Assembly (NCBI GenBank): GCA_902782805.1
Contig: CACZON010000044.1
Span: 1-16,138, forward strand
From: Oscillospiraceae bacterium
GTDB lineage: Bacteria; Bacillota; Clostridia; Oscillospirales; Acutalibacteraceae
Direction of reading: 5' to 3'
Length of the DNA stretch: 16,138 bases
The notes under the pieces were generated by a model, which did no database searches, was not told the DNA's origin, and was given only the letters and a program-made list of their open reading frames with translations. The position numbers and the translations under genes are program-made. Below are positions 1-7,206 of the stretch, piece after piece. Position 1 is the stretch's first letter. Every line of letters begins with the position of its first letter.

Positions 1-27
1 GCCGCCCTCCCGGGTGACAGCTTAATT

Positions 28-57
28 ATATTACCACAAAGGGTTTTGCGTTGTCAA
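28..57 (-). promoter_or_regulatory. Sigma-A promoter firing off the left edge
   Basis: Read on the minus strand there is a perfect -35 box TTGACA (57-52), an 18-base spacer and a -10 box TAATAT (33-28) preceded by TGG, an extended -10. A perfect TATAAT lies 3 bases further on (30-25) but would need a 21-base spacer. A GGGAGGG stretch at about 12-6 resembles a ribosome binding site, so a coding gene probably starts just outside the window. The transcript start would fall near base 20. What it drives cannot be seen. Confidence 0.6.
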
Positions 58-86
58 CTGTTTTTTTAAAAAATTTTCAAGTTTTT

Positions 87-551
87 TTACGGCGCTTTTT
101 TTCGGTAAATTTCGTTCGAATCGAGAAGAATCGTAACCGGTCCGTCGTTGGCGATTTCCACCTGCATATCCGCGCCGAACTCCCCGGTTTCCACGCGGAT
201 CCCGAAGCCGCGCAGCTTCGCGATCATCCGCTCGTAAAGCGGGATCGCCTTTTCCGGGCGGGCCGCTTCGATAAAGGACGGGCGCCGGCCGTGGCTGCAG
301 TCGGCGTAAAGCGTAAACTGGGAAACGAGCAGGATCGATCCCCCCGTATCGAGCAGCGAACGGTTCATTTTTCCCGCCTCGTCTTCAAATACGCGCAGAT
401 TCACGATTTTTTCCGCGAAAAAATCTGCGATCGCCTCGGTGTCGTCCCCGTGAATTCCGAGCAGGACGACGAATCCGCGGCCGATCTCGCCGTGTATCCG
501 GCCGTCGATCGCAACCTTTCCGGCGGTCACGCGCTGCAGAACCGCTCTCAT
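87..551 (-). CDS. dtd: D-aminoacyl-tRNA deacylase
   Basis: This enzyme hydrolyses D-amino acids (and glycine mischarged on tRNA-Ala) from tRNA, a cytosolic proofreading step in translation. The 154-residue product fits the family length of about 145-155. It begins MRAVLQRVT, has the SQFTL active-site motif at residues 77-81 and the NDGPVT motif, with its Gly-Pro dipeptide, at 135-140; these two motifs define DTD. The reading frame stays open 36 codons further upstream, but the start at 551 matches the family N-terminus and has AAGGAG about 8 bases before it. It lies downstream of a lipoprotein gene and just after a terminator-like hairpin, so its transcription source is unclear. No convincing terminator follows the stop; only an A/T-rich stretch is seen. 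Confidence 0.95.
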   Translation of the reverse strand: MRAVLQRVTAGKVAIDGRIHGEIGRGFVVLLGIHGDDTEAIADFFAEKIVNLRVFEDEAGKMNRSLLDTGGSILLVSQFTLYADCSHGRRPSFIEAARPEKAIPLYERMIAKLRGFGIRVETGEFGADMQVEIANDGPVTILLDSNEIYRKKAP

Positions 552-571
552 AAAAACCGCTCCTTTCGTTT

Positions 572-610
572 GAAAAAGAGCAAAACGGCACTTCGGCGCC
601 GCTCTGCTCT
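572..610 (-). terminator. Rho-independent terminator or attenuator between lipoprotein gene and dtd
   Basis: On the minus strand AGAGCA (610-605) pairs with TGCTCT (582-577), with an inner CGGC/GCCG pairing, and is followed directly by a T run (576-573). It sits 30 bases after the lipoprotein stop codon and only some 10 bases before the dtd ribosome site, so dtd must rely on read-through or on a promoter overlapping the hairpin. Confidence 0.65.
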
Positions 611-639
611 TTCGATGCTTTGGGTTCGGATACGGGGAT

Positions 640-1137
640 TTACTTTTTGAAAACGGCAAAGAGCTTGCGGACCGCTTCCGCGATCGACGCTTCTTTTCCG
701 GTTTCCGTAAACACCATCAGATATTTTCCGCTGTCGGAAAGAGCCGCTTTCGCTTCGAAGCCGAGCAGCTCAAAGGTTCCCTTTTCACGCACGGACGAAA
801 GGACCGACTGCGCCGTCTCGTTGAGGTTCGAAAGATCGTATTCGTAAAGCTCGACCGTATACGCCTCCGTTGCAAAGCGGACGCCTTCCTTCGCGCCGAT
901 CATCGCCGCCTGCATCGATTCGGTGTTGCCGGTGATAACGCCGGCTTCTTTCATATAATTCACGAGTCCGGTCAGATTGTCCTCGAAGCTCTCGTCGGTT
1001 ACGTTTTCGTTGACCGCGGAGGAGGGCTCCGCCTCCTGCTGCGAGGACGAGCTGCTCCCGTCCCAGCCGGTTACGCCGCACGCGGAAAAGAGCGCCATGA
1101 CCAGAACGAGCGCCAAAACGAAACTCCACTTTTTCAT
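640..1137 (-). CDS. Small secreted lipoprotein, function unknown
   Basis: The 165-residue product begins with a classical lipoprotein signal: MKKW, a hydrophobic core (residues 5-17) and a lipobox ending in Cys20 (LFSAC). It should therefore be lipid-anchored on the outer face of the cytoplasmic membrane. A Ser/Gln/Glu-rich linker (about residues 26-45) precedes a compact C-terminal part of about 115 residues that I do not recognise. It has no further cysteines. The ATG at 1137 has AAAGGAG upstream, its own promoter (1176-1204) and its own terminator, so it looks like a one-gene transcription unit. The neighbours (lipid kinase upstream, dtd downstream) give no functional clue. It could be a lineage-specific envelope protein; no function is assigned. 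Confidence 0.85.
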   Translation of the reverse strand: MKKWSFVLALVLVMALFSACGVTGWDGSSSSSQQEAEPSSAVNENVTDESFEDNLTGLVNYMKEAGVITGNTESMQAAMIGAKEGVRFATEAYTVELYEYDLSNLNETAQSVLSSVREKGTFELLGFEAKAALSDSGKYLMVFTETGKEASIAEAVRKLFAVFKK

Positions 1138-1175
1138 CTCTCAGGCTCCTTTGCTTTTTTTACTGAACATACCCT

Positions 1176-1204
1176 ATTATAACGAATCCGGAATTTAAAA
1201 GCAA
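1176..1204 (-). promoter_or_regulatory. Promoter of the lipoprotein gene
   Basis: Minus strand: -35 TTGCTT (1204-1199), a 17-base spacer and a perfect -10 TATAAT (1181-1176). Transcription would start near 1169, about 32 bases before the ATG at 1137, with AAAGGAG in between. Confidence 0.7.
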
Positions 1205-1219
1205 CAACTATTTTTCCGG

Positions 1220-1248
1220 AAAAAAGAAAGCCCATAACTTGGGCTTTC
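1220..1248 (-). terminator. Rho-independent terminator of the lipid kinase gene
   Basis: On the minus strand the 8-bp stem GAAAGCCC/GGGCTTTC (1248-1241 with 1233-1226), extended by one A-T pair, is followed by six Ts (1225-1220). It lies about 40 bases after the kinase stop and insulates the lipoprotein promoter downstream. Confidence 0.85.
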
Positions 1249-1287
1249 GGTATCGTATATATACTATATATATAATAGAAAGCGAAA

Positions 1288-2184
1288 TCAGACCATAATC
1301 CGGATCGCATCGCGTATATTTTCGATATGCACCTCGGCGGTTCCGGGCTCATATTCGCCGTCGAGCGACCAGGGAATGACCTCCTCCATATGGAACGTTA
1401 CTTCCGAAGTGGAGAAAAGCGTAACGACTTTTCCGTCGTACCGCTGGGTCAGAAGTCCGGAGATGATCTTCTGCAGCTCGATCGCCTTATCCGGTTTTTT
1501 GACCAGAAGAACTTCAAAGAGGCCGTCGTTCATATCGACGTACTTTTTCCCGAGCTTGAGCATCCCGCCGAGCGAGGTCGAATTGCTGACCGCGCCGAAG
1601 AGATATTCGCCCTCGAGGACCCGTTCCTTCGTTTCCACGCGGACCTTGTAAGGCCGGATGTTCGACAGATCGTTGACGCCCTCGATCAGATACGCGAGAT
1701 GGCCGATCGTGTTTTTGATATTCTGCGGGGCGGAATAGGAAGCGCCCGTAAACGCGCCGAACGAAGCGACGTAGGAAAAACAGCGCCCGTTGAAGCGTCC
1801 GATATCGATCGTTTTCTGCTCGCCGGTGATCGTCTGCTGCGCCGCTTTTTTGAGGTTGGTCGCAAGCTTCATGCTTACTGCGAAATCGTTGGTCGTTCCG
1901 GCGGGGATGTAGCCGAGCAGCGGGCGTTCGGAAAGCTCCATCAGTCCGCTGACCGTTTCGTTGAAGGTTCCGTCGCCGCCGCTGCAGACGACTTTTCCGA
2001 AGTCTCCGCCGTATTCTCGGGCGATGCGCGCCGCGTCGCCGCCGCGCTGGGTGGTCATGACGGTAAGCTCACAGCCGGCTTTACTGTAAATATCGACGAT
2101 CTCGAGAAGATGATTCTTCAGCTTCTGCAGCCCGGACCGGGGATTCACAATCAGCAGAACGCGGTTTTCTTTTCCGTTTTTCAT
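1288..2184 (-). CDS. YegS/BmrU-type lipid kinase (diacylglycerol kinase catalytic domain)
   Basis: This is a soluble or membrane-peripheral lipid kinase of the DAGK-catalytic family, expected to phosphorylate diacylglycerol or a related lipid with ATP. The exact substrate cannot be read from the sequence. The 298-residue product has the family features in order: LLIVNPRSG (10-18), the nucleotide-binding SGGDGT loop (68-73), PAGTTND (94-100), SLGGM (204-208) and the late LDGE motif (274-277). The frame is open to 2292, but the start at 2184 matches the family N-terminus and has GGAGGG a few bases upstream. It has its own consensus-like promoter (2264-2292) and a strong terminator (1220-1248). 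A DgkB role, recycling diacylglycerol from lipoteichoic acid synthesis, is possible but unproven. Confidence 0.92.
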   Translation of the reverse strand: MKNGKENRVLLIVNPRSGLQKLKNHLLEIVDIYSKAGCELTVMTTQRGGDAARIAREYGGDFGKVVCSGGDGTFNETVSGLMELSERPLLGYIPAGTTNDFAVSMKLATNLKKAAQQTITGEQKTIDIGRFNGRCFSYVASFGAFTGASYSAPQNIKNTIGHLAYLIEGVNDLSNIRPYKVRVETKERVLEGEYLFGAVSNSTSLGGMLKLGKKYVDMNDGLFEVLLVKKPDKAIELQKIISGLLTQRYDGKVVTLFSTSEVTFHMEEVIPWSLDGEYEPGTAEVHIENIRDAIRIMV

Positions 2185-2195
2185 CTGAGCCCTCC

Positions 2196-2224
2196 TTGCT
2201 TTCCTTCCCGGAATCCTATATGAT
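2196..2224 (+). promoter_or_regulatory. Candidate cca promoter
   Basis: Plus strand: -35 TTGCTT (2196-2201), a 17-base spacer and -10 TATGAT (2219-2224). It predicts a leader of about 85 bases before the cca ATG. The -35 box touches the lipid kinase ribosome site on the other strand, so the two 5' leaders would overlap. Confidence 0.5.
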
Positions 2225-2263
2225 AAAAGCAGAATTTGATATTCTGGTGATTCTTTCGATTTT

Positions 2264-2292
2264 ATTATAGCAAGGAAACCGGTAAAAACCAA
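2264..2292 (-). promoter_or_regulatory. Promoter of the lipid kinase gene
   Basis: Minus strand: a perfect -10 TATAAT (2269-2264) with a 17-base spacer from a weak -35 TTGGTT (2292-2287). Transcription would start near 2257, about 70 bases before the kinase ATG. Confidence 0.6.
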
Positions 2293-2316
2293 CTGTTTTT
2301 TTGGGGATTTTCAGAG

Positions 2317-3642
2317 ATGAACAACGCAGTATTTGAAAAAGCAAAAAAAATCATCGCCGTTTTGGAGCAAAACGGCTTCGAAGCCTATATGATCGGCGGA
2401 TTCCCGCGTGACCTGCTCCTCCAAAAGGAATCCGGCGATATTGATCTGACCACGAACGCGCTGCCCGAAGAGACAAAGCGCTGCTTTTCCGGGTACCGCG
2501 TCGTTGAAACCGGCCTGCGCCACGGAACGGTGACCGTTTTATTCGAGGGAACGCCGTTTGAGATCACGACGTACCGGGTCGATTCCGCCTCGGCCGACCA
2601 CCGCCATCCCGATTCCGTCCGCTTTTCGCGCTCCCTGCGCGACGACGCCGCCCGGCGGGATTTTACGGTCAACGCGATCGCCTATCACCCCGACCGCGGA
2701 TTTCTCGATTTTTTCGGCGGACAGGAGGATCTTCAAAACCGAATCATCCGCTGCATCGGTTCGCCGGAGGACCGCTTTGAGGAGGACGCGCTGCGGATTT
2801 TGCGCGCGCTGCGCTTTTCGAGCGTGCTGAATTTCGAAATCGAGCCCGAAACCGAAAAAGCGCTCTGTAAAAAGAAGGAGCTGCTCCGGGGCGTTTCCCG
2901 CGAGCGGGTCTTCGCGGAACTGAAAAAGCTGCTCTGCGGAGAGGGCGTCGAGCGGGTTCTGCTCCGCTATACCGAGATCCTCTCGGTTGTGCTCCCGCAG
3001 CTTGCGCCGATGAAAGGCTTCGATCAGAAAAGCCCGTATCACTGCTTCGATCTGCTCGCCCACACGGCCCGCGCGACCGCGCGGATCGCGCCGGCACCGC
3101 GCCTGCGCCTTGCGGCGCTGCTCCACGATATCGGAAAACCGGACTGCTTCTCGCTCGATGAAAACGGGATCGGCCATTTTTACGGGCACTATGAAAAAAG
3201 CGCCGAGCTCGCGGAGAAACTCCTTTCGTCGCTCAAGGCGGACCGCGAAACGAAGGAGCGGGTCGTACTTCTGGTGCGCCATCACGATTCGCCGATCGAA
3301 CCGCGCGAAGCGGTGGTAAAACGGCGGCTTCGAAAACTCGGCGGAGAGGCTTTTTTCGAGCTGCTCGCGCTCATGCGCGCCGATACGCTCGCGCTCGCGC
3401 CGAAATATCACGGCCGCACGGAGGAGCTCGACGCAGTTGAAGCGATGGCACGGGAGATCCTTGCGCGGGAAGACTGCTTCTCGTTAAAATCGCTCGCCGT
3501 AAACGGCGACGATCTGCTTGCGCTCGGCTACCGGGGGAAAGAAATCGGCGCGGCGCTCGAAGCTTTGCTCGACGCCGTTACGGAAAACCGCGCCCCGAAC
3601 GAAAAAGAGGCGCTGCTGCGGTATCTGGACGATCGAACATAA
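2317..3642 (+). CDS. cca: CCA-adding tRNA nucleotidyltransferase with HD domain
   Basis: This enzyme adds or repairs the 3' CCA end of tRNAs using CTP and ATP. The 441-residue product is a class II nucleotidyltransferase: GGFPRD (28-32), the catalytic Asp pair in DIDL (D41, D43), RRDFTVNAIA (113-122) and the base-selecting EDALR motif (156-160). A HD domain follows, with LLHDIGKP (H270, D271) and a second HHD near 318, as in other bacterial CCA enzymes carrying phosphohydrolase activity. A poly(A) polymerase is the main alternative; the EDALR motif and the absence of a second paralogue in view favour CCA addition. The ATG at 2317 has GGGGA 9 bases before it. With merR it forms a plus-strand island that opposes the expected fork direction. 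No terminator is seen before merR. Confidence 0.93.
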   Translation: MNNAVFEKAKKIIAVLEQNGFEAYMIGGFPRDLLLQKESGDIDLTTNALPEETKRCFSGYRVVETGLRHGTVTVLFEGTPFEITTYRVDSASADHRHPDSVRFSRSLRDDAARRDFTVNAIAYHPDRGFLDFFGGQEDLQNRIIRCIGSPEDRFEEDALRILRALRFSSVLNFEIEPETEKALCKKKELLRGVSRERVFAELKKLLCGEGVERVLLRYTEILSVVLPQLAPMKGFDQKSPYHCFDLLAHTARATARIAPAPRLRLAALLHDIGKPDCFSLDENGIGHFYGHYEKSAELAEKLLSSLKADRETKERVVLLVRHHDSPIEPREAVVKRRLRKLGGEAFFELLALMRADTLALAPKYHGRTEELDAVEAMAREILAREDCFSLKSLAVNGDDLLALGYRGKEIGAALEALLDAVTENRAPNEKEALLRYLDDRT

Positions 3643-3658
3643 ATTTTACAAAAAACGC

Positions 3659-3689
3659 TTGACCTTACAGCGCGCTGTAATGATATAAC
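3659..3689 (+). promoter_or_regulatory. MerR-type promoter and operator (19-bp spacer, perfect palindrome)
   Basis: A -35 box TTGACC (3659-3664) and a -10 box TATAAC (3684-3689) are separated by 19 bases instead of 17. The spacer begins with the perfect 16-bp palindrome TTACAGCGCGCTGTAA (3665-3680). Over-long spacers filled by a dyad are the hallmark of MerR-family promoters, where the activator untwists the DNA. It drives the adjacent regulator, so autoregulation is likely. A strong ribosome site (GGAGG, 3701-3705) follows. Confidence 0.85.
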
Positions 3690-3713
3690 GGGTCTGGAAA
3701 GGAGGTTCGTGAT

Positions 3714-4526
3714 ATGACGATCAAGGAATTTTCGGCGCTCTGCGGCTGCAATCCTCAGACGCTTCGCTATTACGATCACGAAAACCTGCTCAAGCCCGCC
3801 CGTGTGGACCGCTGGTCCGGATACCGGTTCTACGAGGAGGATCAGGCGCTTGTTTTCATAAAAATCAAGAACCTGCAAAAAGCGGGATTTACGATTGAAG
3901 AAATCAAAGAATTGCTCGATCGGGACGATTCTTTCATTTATCAGGCGTTCGAGCGGAAAATCGCAGAGGGTCAAGCGCGGCTGCGTGAAATCAAAGAGAT
4001 TCAGAAGTCATATCAAACCGAAATGACAGGCATGGAAGAAAAACTGAAAACCTGGCGCGCTTACATTCAGCAATCCATGGAAGATTACGACCCGGCCGAG
4101 GAATTCGGCATCAGCAAGGAAGATTATCAGGGGCTGATCGACTCCGTCAACGAATTCTTCGAACGCCACTTAAGGCAGAAGGATTACGGGGATCTGGATT
4201 TCCGGGAGTATCGGGAATCCGACGACGCCGAAGAGGAGCCGGATCTTCCGGACTTCAAAAGCAGCCCCGAATACGAGCTGGTCTTCGAAAAGCACGGATG
4301 GCGGTACGTCCGGGAGTTTTATCCGGAGTTTTCCCGCCTGAAGGACGGTCGGGAATACGCCCTGCTTTTTGAGCTTTTGCCCGAAAAATGCGGCAATAGC
4401 GCTTTCGCAAATACGATCCTGGGAATGCTGCTTCAAAGCAATCCCGGCCGGAAAATTTCTCTCGGCTGCAACATTACGCACACGAACGACGGACAAAACC
4501 ATTTCTGGCTCTTCCGGAAAACATGA
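3714..4526 (+). CDS. MerR-family transcriptional regulator
   Basis: The 270-residue product starts with a MerR winged-helix domain (about residues 1-70: MTIKEFSALCG, the TLRYYDHENLL recognition region and wing, SGYRFY). A long dimerisation helix follows (about 75-120). The C-terminal part (about 125-270) is a separate domain with an acidic linker near 165-185 and a WLFRKT terminus. It resembles neither a metal-binding loop nor a clear GyrI-like drug-binding domain, so the inducer is unknown. ATG 3714 is 8 bases after GGAGG. The gene has its own MerR-type operator and ends in a bidirectional terminator. No efflux pump or enzyme gene lies beside it, so its targets other than itself are not visible here. 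Confidence 0.9.
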   Translation: MTIKEFSALCGCNPQTLRYYDHENLLKPARVDRWSGYRFYEEDQALVFIKIKNLQKAGFTIEEIKELLDRDDSFIYQAFERKIAEGQARLREIKEIQKSYQTEMTGMEEKLKTWRAYIQQSMEDYDPAEEFGISKEDYQGLIDSVNEFFERHLRQKDYGDLDFREYRESDDAEEEPDLPDFKSSPEYELVFEKHGWRYVREFYPEFSRLKDGREYALLFELLPEKCGNSAFANTILGMLLQSNPGRKISLGCNITHTNDGQNHFWLFRKT

Positions 4527-4535
4527 AAACAAATA

Positions 4536-4574
4536 AAAAGCCGCGGCAAAAGGATTTCCTTTGCCGCGGCTTTT
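4536..4574. terminator. Bidirectional terminator between merR-type gene and gyrA
   Basis: A 15-bp stem AAAAGCCGCGGCAAA (4536-4550) pairs with TTTGCCGCGGCTTTT (4560-4574) around a 9-base loop. A/T runs on both sides let it work on either strand, closing the regulator gene (stop 4526) and gyrA (stop 4589). Confidence 0.92.
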
Positions 4575-4588
4575 CGCTATTTTAATAT

Positions 4589-7150
4589 TTATTCTTCGTC
4601 TTCGGCTTTGTCGGAAAGCTCCGTGATCTCCTCGGGCGCTTCCGTTTCTTCGGGCGCTTCGTCCTCGAGCGGATCGGGATCGTCGGGGAGGGAATCCGTC
4701 TCTTCGTCGGAATCCTGCGGCACGCAGGCGATCGAGACGACCTTGTTCTCTTCGCCGTCGATCCGCATGACCTTAACGCCCTTGCTCGGGCGCGCGCAGA
4801 TGCGGACGGAATCCGCGGGAATGCGGATCACGACGCCGTCCTTCGAGATCAGGATCACGTCTTCATCGAGCTCGATCGCGCGCAGCGCTGCGACGTCGCC
4901 GTATTTTTCGGTATGGTAGTTGATCAGGCCCTTGCCGCCGCGGTTCTGGAGCCGGTAATCGGAAACCGGCGAGATCCGCCCGTAGCCCGTTTCGGAGACG
5001 GTCAGAACGTAGGGGCACTGATCGACGTCCGCAAGACCGACGATCTCGTCGTTCTCACGCAGCGTGATCGCCTTGACGCCGCGGGTCACGCGGCCCATTT
5101 CACGCAGGTTTTCCTCGTTGAAGCGGATCGACATGCCGCGCTTCGTTGCAACGAGCAGATCGTCGCTTCCGCCGGTGATCTGGACCCAGCGCAGCTCGTC
5201 GCCTTCGTCGAGCACGATCGCGATGATCCCGCCCTTGCGGGAGGAATCATAGGCGCTCATGGCGGTACGCTTGCAGATGCCGTTCTTCGTGAGCATCACG
5301 AGGTATTTATCCTCTTCAAATTCGGAGAGGCGGAGCATCGAGCTGATACGCTCGCCGGGCATCAGCGGCAGGAAATTCGTGATATAGCGGCCGATGCTGT
5401 TGCGCGAGCCCTCCGGGATCTCATAGCATTTGAGCTTATAGACCTTGCCGAAGGAGGTAAAGAAAAGAATAAAATCGTGGCTGTTCGCGATGAACATCTG
5501 GGCCGGCGCATCCTCTTCGGTGCGCTTCATGCCGTTGATGCCGCGGCCGCCGCGTTTCTGCTGCTTGTAGGTATCGACCGTCTGGCGTTTGACGTAGCCG
5601 GAATTTGTCAGGATCAGGACGCAGTCCTCGCGCGGGATCAGGTCTTCGATATCGACCTCGCCCTCAATCGCGGTGATCTCGGTACGGCGTTCGTCGGCGT
5701 ATTTACGCTTCATTTCGAGCGCTTCGTCCTTGATGATCGCGAGCACGCGCCGTTCGTTTTCGAGAATGTCGAGGTAATCCTCGATCTTCGCGGAGAGCGA
5801 GGCGATCTCGTCCTCGAGACGCTGGCGCTCGAGACCGGTCAGGCTGCCGAGCGGCATCTGGACGATCGCCTGGGTCTGAACGTCGTCGAGGCCGAAGCGT
5901 TCCGTCATGCGCGCGCGCGCCTCCGGGCGGTCCTTCGAGGTGCGGATGATGCGGACAATCTCATCGATCGCGTCGACGGCGATCTTGAGACCTTCGAGGA
6001 TATGCATGCGCTCCTTCGCCTTGCGCAGGTCGAACTGCGTTCTTCTGCGGATGACGTCTTCCTGGAACTTGATATATTCTTTCAGATAATCGATCAGCGA
6101 GAGCGTTTTCGGCTCGCCGCCGACGATCGCGAGCATGATCACGCCGTAGGTGATCTGCATCTGTGAATAGGAGAAAAGCTGGTTGAGAACGATCTGCGGC
6201 GAAGCGTCGCGCTTGGTGTCGATGACGATATACATCCCGTCGCGGTCGGAATGATCCTCGACGTTGGAGATGCCTTCGATCCGCTTATCCTTGACGAGAT
6301 CGGCGATGCTTTCGATCAGACGCGCCTTGTTGACCTGGTAGGGGATCTCGGTCACGATGATTTTTGCGCGGCCGTCTTTCCCTTCCTCGATCTCCGTTTT
6401 CGCGCGCAGGGTGATCTTGCCGCGCCCGGTGGCGTAGGCGGCGCGGATGCCGCTGCGGCCCATGATGATGCCGCCGGTCGGGAAATCCGGCCCTTTGATC
6501 GATTCCATGATCTCGTCGAGCGTGGCGTCGGGATTGTCGATCAGACAGCAGACGCCGTCGATCACTTCGCCCATATTGTGGGGCGGGATATTCGTTGCCA
6601 TGCCGACGGCAATGCCCGTAGAGCCGTTGACGAGAAGATTCGGGAGATGGCAGGGGAGAACCGTCGGTTCTTTCAGGCGGTCGTCGTAGTTCGGGATAAA
6701 GTCGACCGTTTCCTTATCGATATCCTCGAGCAGGTCGACCGAAAGTTTACATAATCTTGACTCTGTATAACGGTAGGCAGCCGGGGGATCGCCGTCGACC
6801 GAACCGAAGTTGCCGTGGCCGTCGACGAGGGGATAGCGCATGGAGAAATCCTGCGCCAGACGGACGAGCGCATCGTAGACCGAAGCGTCGCCGTGAGGAT
6901 GATAGCGCCCCAAAACCGCGCCGACGGTATCGGCGCATTTGCGGTAGGCGCGTTCCGGCCAGAGGCTGTTTTCGTACATCGTATACAGAATTCTCCTGTG
7001 GACCGGTTTGAGACCGTCGCGAACGTCCGGCAGCGCGCGCGAAACGATGACCGACATCGAATAATCGAGGAAGGATTTTTTGACCTCCTTCTCCAGATCG
7101 ACGTCGATAATCTTCTCCTGGGGCATTTCTAACCCTTGTAACTCATCCAT
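4589..7150 (-). CDS. gyrA: DNA gyrase subunit A
   Basis: Subunit A carries the breakage-reunion activity of gyrase and, with GyrB, introduces negative supercoils. The 853-residue product has the catalytic tyrosine Y128 in AAYRYTE, the QRDR segment HPHGDASVYDALVR (84-97) and a GyrA box QKRGGRG at 531-537, which separates it from ParC; a related NRGGKG follows in a later beta-pinwheel blade. The C-terminus is a roughly 40-residue Asp/Glu/Pro-rich tail. At the position of E. coli Ser83 this protein has Ala89, followed by Ser90. ATG 7150 has AGGA 11 bases upstream; an alternative ATG at 7126 (MPQEKIID) has AAGGG closer. It lies 56 bases after gyrB, without a convincing promoter or terminator between, so the two are probably co-transcribed. 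Confidence 0.98.
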   Translation of the reverse strand: MDELQGLEMPQEKIIDVDLEKEVKKSFLDYSMSVIVSRALPDVRDGLKPVHRRILYTMYENSLWPERAYRKCADTVGAVLGRYHPHGDASVYDALVRLAQDFSMRYPLVDGHGNFGSVDGDPPAAYRYTESRLCKLSVDLLEDIDKETVDFIPNYDDRLKEPTVLPCHLPNLLVNGSTGIAVGMATNIPPHNMGEVIDGVCCLIDNPDATLDEIMESIKGPDFPTGGIIMGRSGIRAAYATGRGKITLRAKTEIEEGKDGRAKIIVTEIPYQVNKARLIESIADLVKDKRIEGISNVEDHSDRDGMYIVIDTKRDASPQIVLNQLFSYSQMQITYGVIMLAIVGGEPKTLSLIDYLKEYIKFQEDVIRRRTQFDLRKAKERMHILEGLKIAVDAIDEIVRIIRTSKDRPEARARMTERFGLDDVQTQAIVQMPLGSLTGLERQRLEDEIASLSAKIEDYLDILENERRVLAIIKDEALEMKRKYADERRTEITAIEGEVDIEDLIPREDCVLILTNSGYVKRQTVDTYKQQKRGGRGINGMKRTEEDAPAQMFIANSHDFILFFTSFGKVYKLKCYEIPEGSRNSIGRYITNFLPLMPGERISSMLRLSEFEEDKYLVMLTKNGICKRTAMSAYDSSRKGGIIAIVLDEGDELRWVQITGGSDDLLVATKRGMSIRFNEENLREMGRVTRGVKAITLRENDEIVGLADVDQCPYVLTVSETGYGRISPVSDYRLQNRGGKGLINYHTEKYGDVAALRAIELDEDVILISKDGVVIRIPADSVRICARPSKGVKVMRIDGEENKVVSIACVPQDSDEETDSLPDDPDPLEDEAPEETEAPEEITELSDKAEDEE

Positions 7151-7206
7151 GGTAGCACCGTCCTATGTATTTCTGTAAATGAAGGGATTCTCAAAAAAGC
7201 AGCCGG

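Noticed and set aside
1..23. Possible 5' end of a structured RNA at the left edge
   Set aside because: Too few bases are present; the G-rich stretch is more simply a ribosome binding site, so no RNA family can be named.
1327..2223. Open frame opposite the lipid kinase (298 codons)
   Set aside because: It is antisense to a clear DAGK-family gene; the composition is that of a shadow frame.
2539..3411. Open frame opposite cca (290 codons)
   Set aside because: It is antisense to cca, very Arg-rich, with no motif and no ribosome site that would matter.
4913..6166. Long open frame opposite gyrA (417 codons)
   Set aside because: It lies wholly antisense to conserved gyrA, shows no domain or ribosome site, and is explained by codon bias in the GC-rich sense gene.
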